10,732 nt of DNA from Trachelipus rathkii (taxonomy: Eukaryota > Arthropoda > Malacostraca > Isopoda > Trachelipodidae). Made by a program: the position numbers and the translations under genes. Shown piece by piece: positions 1-8,957 of the stretch. The notes below the pieces were generated by a model that saw nothing but the letters and a program-made list of their open reading frames with translations, searched no databases and was not told where the DNA came from. Position 1 is the stretch's first letter, and every line of letters begins with the position of its first letter. The stretch spans positions 1 through 10,732 of the forward strand of contig JABUQX010056976.1 of NCBI GenBank assembly GCA_015478945.1. The letters run 5' to 3'.

Positions 1-639
1 GGGGGAGAAGAGATTTATTCTTAGATGATTTAACTACACTCAAACTCTTTACGAGCCATTTTAAACTAAACTTAATATCTTACAAACTTAATCTAACTTA
101 TTAATTTAGACACAACTATAAATCTCATAACATACTTTAATACAAAACTATATAACTAAACTCAAATCTGTATGACCTACTTACTTCACCGGTGTGGTAT
201 AACTTAAACTTATACTAGCTATATAAACCTTAACTTTCATATTCTTTAATTCATTAATCTTTAATCTATATTAAATCTATATTTAAACTATAATTTACTT
301 TATCATTTATTATCACCTTTATTATTCATTATTTTATATTTAAAACTTATTATCCTATCTTAATAATTTGTCAGTTATACAATTACCGGCTTATTAAGCT
401 TAAACTTAAGCCAAAAATCAAGCAGCTATTAACTTATTATTATATTATCCATATTATTTTAAGATAATTCATCATTCTTAAACTTAAAACTTTATAATCT
501 TAATATATTAATATAAATTATAAATCCTAAAATTCTTAATATCCAAATTGTTTTTATGCTTTAACAGCTAAGTTAAAATATATCTTCTCATCTGTTAGCC
601 TTATAAACCTATCTTTTATGATCTTTAGCCTTTAAATAC

Positions 640-1060
640 TTTTTAAACAAGTAATTTAATAGCTTGTTTGTAACACTTTTTATATACTTATATACTTTAA
701 ACATACAATCACGTAATATCCAAGTTTTTATCTTAACATCTAATGTAGAGAATGATATAAACACTTAAACATCATCTAAGAGTGAGAGAGCATATATCTG
801 TGAAGAGCTCTCACAACTCAATGAGCTATCTTAACAAAGTTGAGATATTTTATCAATTTTATTTAATGCAATGCTTAAGTACTTAAATCTTTAAAAATAA
901 AATCACCATGAAACTGCGCTTCAACATTTAAATTAACTCTTCTCTTAACAAGTAATTTAATAACCTCTATATCATCAATTTCAACATTCGAGCTTAAAGC
1001 AATATCTCCATTTCTATCTTGTACATAAGATTTAGTAGCCCCTATATCCTACAACACTAT
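640..1060 (-). pseudogene. Decayed ankyrin-repeat coding remnant
   Basis: Read on the minus strand, 1048 down to 878 is open for 57 codons and carries ankyrin-like wording. DIGATKS is followed by QDRNGDIALSS (G-x-T-A-L-H position at about 1009-992), then DDIEVIKLLVKRRVNLN, which aligns without gaps to the ankyrin helix pattern IEVVKLLLxxGAxVN. Further on in the same frame comes STxALHx (883-863), then LNFVKIAH at the spacing expected for the next TALH to IVKLL unit. Stops interrupt it: TAG at 1049-1051 and TAA at 875-877 and 863-865, with TGA at 818-820. A second IKLLV-like word occurs at 646-661, 301 bases away, close to three 99-base ankyrin units. Ankyrin repeats are protein-binding scaffolds; the parent protein cannot be named. 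A distant ankyrin-like trace may also lie at 1320-1400 but is too weak to call. The remnant is noncoding now. It might be host, transferred or mobile-element derived. Confidence 0.6.
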
Positions 1061-1815
1061 AATCCATAATAAACTTTACAGCTAATACTTATGAGCTTAC
1101 TAAAACGTTAAACTATAAATTTAATTAACTTTATGAATGTAAAGCTTGATACTGTGAAACTTGAAGACTTAAACTGTTTATAACTGCAAAACTATAAACT
1201 TATTAACTTAAGAAACTTAAGACTTAAACTTAAGAGCTATAAAGCCTTAATACCTACTTAAAAACCATTATTATAAATAACTTGTAAGACTTGAATTAAC
1301 GTTTAGAGCTCCAAACGTGTATTCAAATTAATGCTTGACTTATTCAAAGAGGATAGCGGTAATATAAACTCACTGTAAGTTATTTTATTTAACTGGTGTC
1401 CTCCTTAAAACTAAAACTTGAACACACAAACTATTAAAATCTAAATCCAAACCTAAACTGTCAAACTATATAACATACCGTTACAATCTAAAAATTAATC
1501 GCTAGAACTTCTAAGTAGCTTTTAAACTGTAACCCTTGAAACTTATCACTTAAAATTGAGAACTTCAATTTAACCCTTAAGGAGCTGTTTTATCTTTAGA
1601 TATAAACTTTTACGTTTAAACTTTAAACTTTAAATCGCTCTATTGTTCAGTTACTATTCAATAATTTCGATTCTTTGTTTTAAACTTAATTTTTTAATAT
1701 ATAATACTAAAGAAACCTAACCATCTGATACGTTGTGAAACTTAAGCTTATCATAACATATACTTATATATCATATAATTTAGAATTCTCAAATTTTGCT
1801 AACCTGAAACAAACC

Positions 1816-1884
1816 AAAACAAGCTAAGAGGCGATGTTTGAATTAAAACAAGCTAAGAGACAATATTTGAGCCAAAACAATCTT
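1816..1884. repeat. 29-bp tandem duplication
   Basis: Two head-to-tail 29-base units, 1816-1844 and 1845-1873, both begin AAAACAAGCTAAGAG and share a TTTGA near the end. A third copy starts at 1874 and runs only about 11 bases (AAAACAATCTT). The unit is not a multiple of three, so it is unlikely to encode a protein repeat. It is unlike the surrounding AAACTT background. Confidence 0.85.
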
Positions 1885-2690
1885 AATCCGTATCATATCA
1901 CTTTAAATTCAAGCTTAATTCTTAATTACACATTAACTTAATAATCTAAGTCTTAAAATATTTTAAACTATAAACTTATATTTTACAACGTTAAACATTA
2001 ACTTTAACATTAAATAACATGATTTGAACACTTATTAACTATTAAACTTTGTATATATCTTATAGACGGAGCTTAAACACACATCTTAAAGCTTTCCAAC
2101 TTAAACTCTGACACTCTAGTTATACTATGAAGTAGAGAAATGCTTGCTTGACTATAAAATACTATAATAGCGTAGTAAACTATATTATAATGAATAACAC
2201 TCTAAAACCAAAGCTTAAAAACTTAAAGACTTAAAATTTAAACGTCCAATCTTTATTAACTTATAACTTTAGAATTAAACACACGAAACTAGGATTAAAC
2301 TTAAACTGTAAACTTAACTCAACAACGATCAGAACTTATCACTAAAATACTTTAAAACAATAATACAAGTATGTTAATTAAATTTATGACATACTCAGTT
2401 TGATATAGACTGTTATATAACTTTTATATATCTTTTATATAATTAATTAGAGCTTAGATACTTATTAAATTCTAAATAGGTATCTTAATTACACTTGAAT
2501 TAGAATTAAAACATCAACAAAGATATAATATTTACACTCATAAACTTTAAACTTTCTCATAAACATATGAAGCGTGTAAACTCTTATATATATCTGTAAA
2601 CTTAGTACTTTAACCTTAACTCACTTATACTCTAACTAAATTTGTGAAAATTCTCAAACATATAAGCATATAAAACTTTCACACTCATAA

Positions 2691-3055
2691 AACTAAACTT
2701 AAACTTAAACTTAAAACTTAAACATAAACTTAAAACTTAACTTAAGTTTTAAGCTTAAACCTAAACTTAAAGAAACTTAAACTTAAACTTAAACTTAGAA
2801 CTTTAACTTAAACTTAACCTTAAAAGATAAACTTAAATTTAACTGAAAGCTTATATACTGAAAACTGTACTTAAAACTTAAACTGTAAAACTTAAACTTA
2901 AATTTTAACTTAATATTAAACTTAAACTTAAACTTAATACTTAAACCCAAATTAAACCTAACTTAAACTTAAACTTAATACTTAAGCTTAAACTTAAACT
3001 CAAAGCTTAACTTAACTTAAACTTTAAACTTAAACTTCAACTTAAACTTAAACAA
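2691..3055. repeat. Dense degenerate (AAACTT)n array
   Basis: This is the densest cluster of the hexamer in the window, with runs of three or four exact AAACTT units broken by single-base gains or losses such as AAAACTT and TAACTT. It has very little G on the + strand. The array is imperfect, as expected of an old microsatellite or satellite no longer kept uniform. It does not match the arthropod telomere repeat TTAGG, or the TTAGGG and TTTAGGG types. Confidence 0.85.
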
Positions 3056-4273
3056 AACACATTTAAAGTGTTGAAGAACACATAAAGCATTTAAGAACAT
3101 AATGTAAACTTAAGCAGTATATAGACTGCCTACAACATAATACTCAATATCCTTATATCTTTCACTATTTTGAATTGATACTTAACAGCACTTAAGACTT
3201 ACAAGTTTTTATATATATATCATCTAATATCATGAGAGTTCATTAGATACAATGGATATTCTTGAGACTTTAATTTAAACCTTAATCACATTAAACATTA
3301 AAGAAACTTAAACACAATAAACTATATAACTTAAATATCACTACACACACTATATAGCTTAAACATTATAAACTTAACAACTTACACTCTTTAAACTATA
3401 ACTTTAATATTCTTTAACTTTTTAGACTTATAAGCGTAAACTCTCGTACGAATTTTAAACATACAATAGCTTATAAACTTAAACTCTAAATTTTAATATG
3501 TTAAACTTAAACTTAATTAACTTTAAAAACTCTTTATCGATAAACTCTCAACAGATATGTAAAAGTAGGTCAGTCAAGAAATTTCAGCTCTCTAAACTTT
3601 TAAACTTTAATTACTTAAGATAAATACACTTTTTTAATAACTATAAAGATTTAAATCTTATAACTTATAACTCGACACTAAACTTGAAATTTTAAGTTTT
3701 ATATTATTATAACAAACTTTGACAAATGTTCAACACCGAGAAGTTTAAACTTAAACTTAAAACTTAAACTTTATTTTATAGGCTTAAACTATAAAAATAT
3801 ATAAAACGGTAATTGCTGGATTAACTATATACTCTCTTACTTATATTATTTTATAATCTTAAACTTTATTATTTTTTATATCTCTTTAAATCTTTAAACA
3901 TAAAACACTTTAAATACATATAATCTCTATATAACACCTAAACATAAACATTAAAATTTAAACTTAAACATTGAAACCTATAATTAAAGAGCATTGAGAA
4001 TACTTAGACTTAGTAACCTAAAATATAAACTTAATATCTAGAATATGTAAGAACTTATAACGTTATAACTTAATATCATTGAAACTTAAGAATTATAAGC
4101 TTAAAATTAAGGAGCGTTGAGAATGTCGTCTCTTGAAGATCTATAAAGCGTATAGGTTTTAAATCTTAACTATAATACACACAAATTAAACTATAGACTA
4201 TAACTTAAAGCTTAATATTCTACAATTCTTAAACAATGGACATTACATTATCCTTTATAGTAACAATGGAACG

Positions 4274-4312
4274 ATGCCGAAATTTTGGCATATGTAAGGT
4301 CTCAAAAGACCT
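4274..4312. other. Two adjacent short inverted repeats
   Basis: 4274-4291 is a near-palindrome: ATGCC pairs with GGCAT and AAA with TTT inside it, with one mismatch. Six bases later, 4297-4302 AGGTCT pairs with 4307-4312 AGACCT across a CAAA loop. The pair sits in an island richer in G than its surroundings. Whether either forms in RNA or DNA is unknown; no terminator or RNA gene family is recognised. Confidence 0.5.
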
Positions 4313-4596
4313 ATATCGGGAGTATTAATTATATTGAAATCTTATTGAATTAAAAGACACACGAACTTATACCAAACATGAGTGAGCTTGAGTACACATT
4401 CTCAAACTTTAGAACTCCATCGCTTGAAAAACTTCTAAACTTATATATCTTATATGATGTCTAAATTAAATATAAACTTAAACTATAAATATAATTTGTA
4501 AACTGTGAAGCAATATTAATAGAATATAAAAAACATAACGTATATTAAGCTTCTAATAAAACTTATCTTTAAATTCATTAAGCTTAGACTGTATTA

Positions 4597-4654
4597 ACTT
4601 AATAAGACTTAACTTAATAAGACTTAATAAGACTTAATAACACTTAATAAGACT
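4597..4654. repeat. 10-bp tandem repeat ACTTAATAAG
   Basis: The unit ACTTAATAAG occurs at 4597, 4612, 4622, 4632 (last base C) and 4642, with a five-base partial unit ACTTA at 4607-4611. It looks like a small local expansion out of the ACTTAA-rich background and has no evident coding role. Confidence 0.85.
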
Positions 4655-4940
4655 ATATCACTTTCTCTTAACTTATATACACATTAAACTAAAGCTTAAA
4701 AAAATTAATATAAAAACACTATAATCTTAAAGATATTTTACATACTTTATTAAATTAATTAATGTTTAATGGACAATATAAACTCTTTAATGTGAAATTT
4801 CTTATATAGAGCTAAACTAAACTTATAACTATAAATTACAAAAATTAAAGCTTAACTTAAACTTAAACTTCACCGTTAAAACTTTAAATCTATAATCGGT
4901 ATACTCATACCACTGATTAATTTAAATCTTCAAATTCCAC

Positions 4941-5051
4941 TTAATCGCAAACAAACGGTAAACTTAAATGAAGTCCCCAGCTTGATTTTAAAAACCTGTC
5001 TAAATTTAAAATGGCACACCCCAAAATGCCGTCGGATATATCTCTTGATGG
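4941..5051 (-). other. Small open frame in a normal-composition island, unrecognised
   Basis: The minus strand is open for 36 codons between a TAG and the TAA at 4941-4943. The peptide contains DGILGCAILNLDRF and SSWGLHLSLPFVCD. There is no convincing start codon near the 5' end. The surrounding 4960-5065 has noticeably more G and C balance than the flanking AAACTT background, so it may be a fragment of inserted sequence. The spacing of NLDRFLK and WG faintly recalls an ankyrin helix pair, but this is too weak to name. It is most likely a pseudogene scrap or chance. Confidence 0.25.
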
Positions 5052-5944
5052 CTAAATTCTACCTATAAAACCTAAACCTAAATCCGATTTCCGTTATTAT
5101 CATAAATAACTTAAAAATTTAATACTTAACTTAAACTTAAACTTAGCTAACTGTTCAGACCTTAAAACTATAACTTTTAAACAAGATTAAACTCGTAAAC
5201 CTCAATTGACAAATCATCGAACATATATAAAGCACAATAATACTTACACACAAATATTATATACATATTAGACTTAAGCTTTAACTTTTAACGTAGACGT
5301 AAATATATATATATTTAACTTTAACTTTCAACTTTTAAAATATTTAACTTCAAACTTAAACTTTAAAACAAAAAAAATATAGATATCATTTAAACGGTAA
5401 ATTTAAATTGTAGAAGCCATAAATATTAGAAATATATTAAAACTTAAACTTCAACGTTTAAACTTAAACTCTATAAACTTAATACTTAAACTAAAAAACT
5501 GAACTTTAAACTTAAACATAAACTGTAATATTTAAACAGCATAATTGTAAAATTTAAGGAATCGAATATTTATTAATTGAAATTCTCTCAATTAATTTAA
5601 AACCTAAAAACTTTAATATATATAAAACTGGTTTTCTAGTTTTAAAGCCAATTAAAATTGCTGCAGGAAGCAATATAAAACTTTGAATCTACTACAGAAT
5701 ATTAAAATAGTTATTATAAGCATTTTCACTCAAATTTTAAAATAATTAAATTTAATTTAATAAAACAATTATATAAAACATTAAGTTCTTAACTATAAAG
5801 TATATACAGTTGATTATGATAGCTATATATTATAGCTGTAAACTTAAAAACATTCTTTCAGAATCACATATAATCCCTATACTAAAACTTAATAAACTTT
5901 AACACTTAAATCTTAAACTTATATACTTATTAACATTATATAAA

Positions 5945-6055
5945 CTAATTATATCGTAGTATTTTAAGAGCTACGTACGACTTTACCATAGACGCGAACA
6001 GCTCGGCAGAGACAGTTTTTCTGGTTACCACCTTAAATCTTAGGAGCTTGAAACA
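5945..6055 (-). other. Small open frame in a normal-composition island, unrecognised
   Basis: The minus strand is open for 36 codons from 6055 to the TAG at 5945-5947. It includes a basic stretch, VVTRKTVSAELFASMVKS. The bases 5968-6030 contain CpG-bearing words such as TACGTACGA and GACGCGAA, which are rare elsewhere in the AT block, so this looks like a piece of different origin. I do not recognise it. Only an internal ATG is present, and there is no sign that it is a current gene. Confidence 0.25.
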
Positions 6056-7127
6056 TTAACTTAAACTTAAACTCTAATTTAACTTAAATCTAAATTCAGA
6101 CTTAAAACTTTAAAACTTAAAACTTAAACTTAAACATTAATTGCAAACAACTTGTAAGTTTAATATCTTAATCTTAACAGCTCTAAACTTTTAAACTTAA
6201 AACTAAAACTGTTAAACTTAAAGTTATTAAATTTAACTTAAATGACACATTAAATTTATTAAACTTTAACTTAAACTTAAACTTAAACTCTTAAGAGTCA
6301 TCTTAATGAAACTTAAACTTAAACATAAACTTATACTTAGACGTTAACTTATATATTTAATTCACATGAATCTTTGGGAGAACTTTAAAACTATGAGACA
6401 CTTAAATATCTTCAACATAACACTTTAAATTTAATACTCTACAACTCTCATGCAAACGCCAATAAACACTTACAGTGTATGATACTTAAAACTGTGAAAA
6501 ACTTAAAGACGCTCATGAGAATATCTTAATACATTAAACGACTAACAAGCATGCTATAAAATCATAAACTTAAACTCTTAATTTTTATCCTCGAAAAATC
6601 TTAAACCTTAAATCTTAAACACTAAGATATACTTAACTTATATCAAATACAATCTTATAAAACACATTATAAGCTAAAACCTAGACCACTTAAACACTCT
6701 AATCTAAACACAAAACTTAAGATGTAGTATACTAAACTTAACCATATATACACTTAATGTAGCTGTAGAACGCTTAAACTTTAACTCTATACTTAGATAC
6801 ATACACTTACGTTAATATCTTAAACTTAGACTAAACGTCATAAAGTTAAATCGTGGCAACTCTAACATAAAAAACTATAAAACCTATTATAATTATAGAT
6901 ATTTTTAATTTTAAGAACTAAAACTAATAAATCTTTAATTATATACTTATTATTAATTTTAAACTTATAACATAAACTTAAACTTAAAAGCTTAAAACTT
7001 TAACTTAATACTTAAAACATTAAAATTTGAATTTATAAACTTTAACCTAAATCTATAAATGAATACTATATATAAACTTATAAATCATTAATAACTCTTA
7101 AACATGTATGATATTTAATTTGTTATT

Positions 7128-7168
7128 TATATATATTATTATATATTATTATTATATATATATATATT
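7128..7168. repeat. TA/TTA microsatellite
   Basis: This is a run of TATATATTATTATATATTATTATTATA-type units ending in an uninterrupted TA stretch. It marks the point where the A/C-rich + strand to the left gives way to a T-rich + strand to the right. Confidence 0.8.
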
Positions 7169-7169
7169 A

Positions 7170-7690
7170 CTTTTAAAATTTTAGTGGTTCATTTTCAACT
7201 TTCAATTTAAATACCCATGATATCGTCTTAGTTTCTTATTAATTTAATTTTAATTTCTAATTAATTGCCTGTGTGCTGATTTACTTTTTTTAATAATTTT
7301 AATGTATTAAGATGGAAACTTAACCAACGTAATTATTTAACCGATTGGAATCTTAAGATAGGTTTTTAGTGTCTTATCTTTTAAACTTTTTTTGGTTTTC
7401 ATATTTACTGGATATGTTAATATGCGTATTCACTCTCACATATAGCTTTTAGCCTTTAATTTAATTTTTAAAGTTTTCATGTAGATTACTTATTTTTATT
7501 TTTTTTTTGTGGTCCGAAATTTGTGGTGTGTGAGCACGCGTGTGTTTTAAACTTTTTAGATTTTACATATTTTACATATTTACTGAACATTCTGATTTAG
7601 CCTTTGCTTTCCATTTTCATAAACACAAATTATCATATATATTTTTATATTTAACGTTTTAATGCGGATCTCTAACATTTTTTTGGTGTG
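7170..7690. repeat. T-rich spacer with two diverged direct copies
   Basis: There is no gene here. Five words recur in the same order in two halves. TTTTAAACTTTTT is at 7379 and 7545, CATATTTACTG at 7400 and 7575, TTAGCCTTT at 7449 and 7597, TTTTCAT at 7474 and 7614, and GGTGTGTG at 7525 and 7685. Offsets vary from 140 to 175 bases, which suggests an old duplication of roughly 165 bases with later small gains and losses. Low complexity makes chance matches possible. Confidence 0.45.
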
Positions 7691-7758
7691 TGTCTCTGTG
7701 TGTGCTGGCGCTTGATTGTACTAATGACAAGACTGCATAGACGGGGAGTGGTGTGGGT

Positions 7759-7906
7759 GGACGTGGACGTGGACGTGGACGTGGACGTGGACGTGGACGT
7801 GGACGTGGACGTGGACGTGGACGTGGACGTGGACGTGGACGTGGACGTGGACGTGGACGTGGACGTGGACGTGGACGTGGACGTGGACGTGGACGTGGAC
7901 GTGGAC
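7759..7906. repeat. Perfect (GGACGT)n hexanucleotide array
   Basis: The hexamer GGACGT repeats 24 times without a single change, followed by GGAC, 148 bases in all. A degenerate unit, GTGGGT, lies just before it. The perfection implies recent expansion or active length change. No frame contains a stop on either strand: the + frames read Val-Asp, Gly-Arg and Trp-Thr dipeptides and the minus frames Thr-Ser, Arg-Pro and Val-His. The Val-Asp frame runs into the LINE endonuclease remnant that begins at 7907. Every unit carries one CpG within ACGT. It is treated here as a microsatellite and not as a gene. Confidence 0.97.
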
Positions 7907-8337
7907 TCCCCCGTCTTGTGTTTCTGCTACTGCTCTCTTAATGGAACAGATTTCCCGACTCATTTTAAATATCTTATTACCTCTCACGAGACCCTTACTT
8001 CTTCTCATCCAAATGCTGAGGTCCTCTACCTAGGGGGACGTCAACGTACGTCACACTGAGTGGTTGAACTCCTCAAATGCTTGTACAGGTGGGAAGAAGT
8101 CCATGACATTCAGTATTCTCAACGATCTGGAACAGTTTATTATGGAACCTACATACATCCCAGATTGTCCTAACCAATTCTTGAACACTCTTGACCTATG
8201 CTTGACTACTGATCTTTCCCTCCTCAAATACACAATTCTCCCTCCTATCGGTAACTTAGACCACAATCTTGTAGCTCTTAATTATAACACATTCTTTCCA
8301 GCAGCTCCACACTGCACAAACGTACTTTCTGGCACTT
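7907..8337 (+). pseudogene. LINE apurinic-type endonuclease domain, C-terminal part
   Basis: The segment begins FCYCSLNGTDFP and leads to SHPNAEVLYLG in frame 2. One extra G in the run at 8033-8037 then shifts the frame, and reading resumes as GDVNVRHTEW in frame 0. This is the GDxNxHxxxW signature of the exonuclease-endonuclease-phosphatase fold; the Asp and Asn belong to its active site. Further on, DLEQFIMEPTYIPDC and LNTLDLCLTTD are typical of LINE endonucleases, and NLDHNLV corresponds to the SDH motif with the Asp-His pair kept and Ser replaced. The N-terminal Asn and Glu metal-site regions are absent, their place taken by the GGACGT array. Confidence 0.88.
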
Positions 8338-8340
8338 TAA

Positions 8341-8957
8341 TGGGCTAGTTCGGGGTATGAAAACTGTTTTGACTCAGAGGATGCTTCGGTTACTGCTGAA
8401 AAAGTAGGAGCCGTAATCTCTGAAGGAATGAGCAGGTATATTCCATCTTCTACTAAATCTTTTTTTCCTCATAATCCGTGGTTCGATGGCACCTACTCTC
8501 GTGCTCTTCAGAATAGAGGCAATGCTTATCAAATATGTAAAACTCTCCTACTCCAATCACTCTTGCTAATTTTCGTTCAACTCGGAATCGTTGCAGAGAT
8601 ATTATTCGTGAGGCTAAGCGTGCTTTCAACAATGGGAAGATCTCTGAACTCCTTGGATCTCCTACTGACAAAAATTTCTGGCCCTTTACCAAAAATATCT
8701 CTAATAACTTCTGTAAATCTGTTTTCCCCTTTTAAACTCTCTGATGGATCTAAAGCTAATACTCCTTCTGAAAAGACTAATCTCTTCGGCCTCATCTTTT
8801 ATTCTAATTCCATCTTTGACGATTCCGGCAATCCCTTTCCTATTCCTTCTCCTCTAAGGTGTCCCATGGCTCTGCCTGATTACATATGATCAGGTGCATG
8901 AGATCCTGAGATATTTGAACGCTAGGAAGACTAGCAGCATGGACGGCATTCTTCCGT
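8341..8957 (+). pseudogene. LINE linker and start of reverse transcriptase
   Basis: Frame 1 from 8341 reads WASSGYENCFDSED and then VGAVISEGMSRYIPSS and FFPHNPWFDGTYSRALQNR, the linker usually found between endonuclease and reverse transcriptase in these elements. At about 8540 reading moves to frame 0 (RCRDIIREAKRAFNNGKI, then FWPFTKNIS), and near 8730 back to frame 1 (LSDGSKANTPSEK, SNSIFDDSGNP). From about 8885 frame 2 carries LRYLNARKTSSMDGILPC, the remains of the RKAxGPDGIP motif, with Gly-Pro replaced by Ser-Met. There are three or more frameshifts within 620 bases. Confidence 0.85.

Larger units (their letters stand above)
1..7120. repeat. AT-rich, G-poor block with scattered AAACTT hexamers
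   Basis: About 7 kb is dominated by A, T and C on the + strand, with G rare. A hand count of 2701-3060 gives 12 G against 60 C. The words AAACTT, CTTAAAC and TTAAAC recur throughout, singly or in short runs, for example near 3741-3775, 4856-4872, 6058-6136, 6262-6293 and 6961-7015. The minus strand is rich in TAA stops because TTA is part of the repeat. I find no long open frame and no RNA gene. The stretches 1-640, 1060-1815, 1885-2690, 3056-4270, 5052-5944 and 6056-7120 hold only this background as far as I can see. The likeliest reading is an old, decayed simple repeat or satellite into which other sequence has been mixed; that origin is inferred. Confidence 0.7.

Noticed and set aside
782..814. 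GTGAGAG / CTCTCAC inverted repeat as an RNA hairpin or operator
   Set aside because: The stem is only seven bases with a 19-base loop, lies within the ankyrin remnant and is expected by chance.
1816..1884. CRISPR array
   Set aside because: The 29-base units abut with no spacers, there are only two full copies, and the context is eukaryotic.
2691..3055. Telomeric repeat
   Set aside because: The unit AAACTT/AAGTTT is neither TTAGG nor any other G-rich telomere type, and the array is internal and degenerate.
7721..8008. His-Val-rich minus-strand frame
   Set aside because: It is the antisense reading of the same hexamer array, which is open in every frame.
7688..8059. A 123-codon + strand frame of Val-Asp repeats as a gene
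   Set aside because: Most of it is the GGACGT microsatellite and the rest is the LINE endonuclease remnant, so it is not an independent gene.
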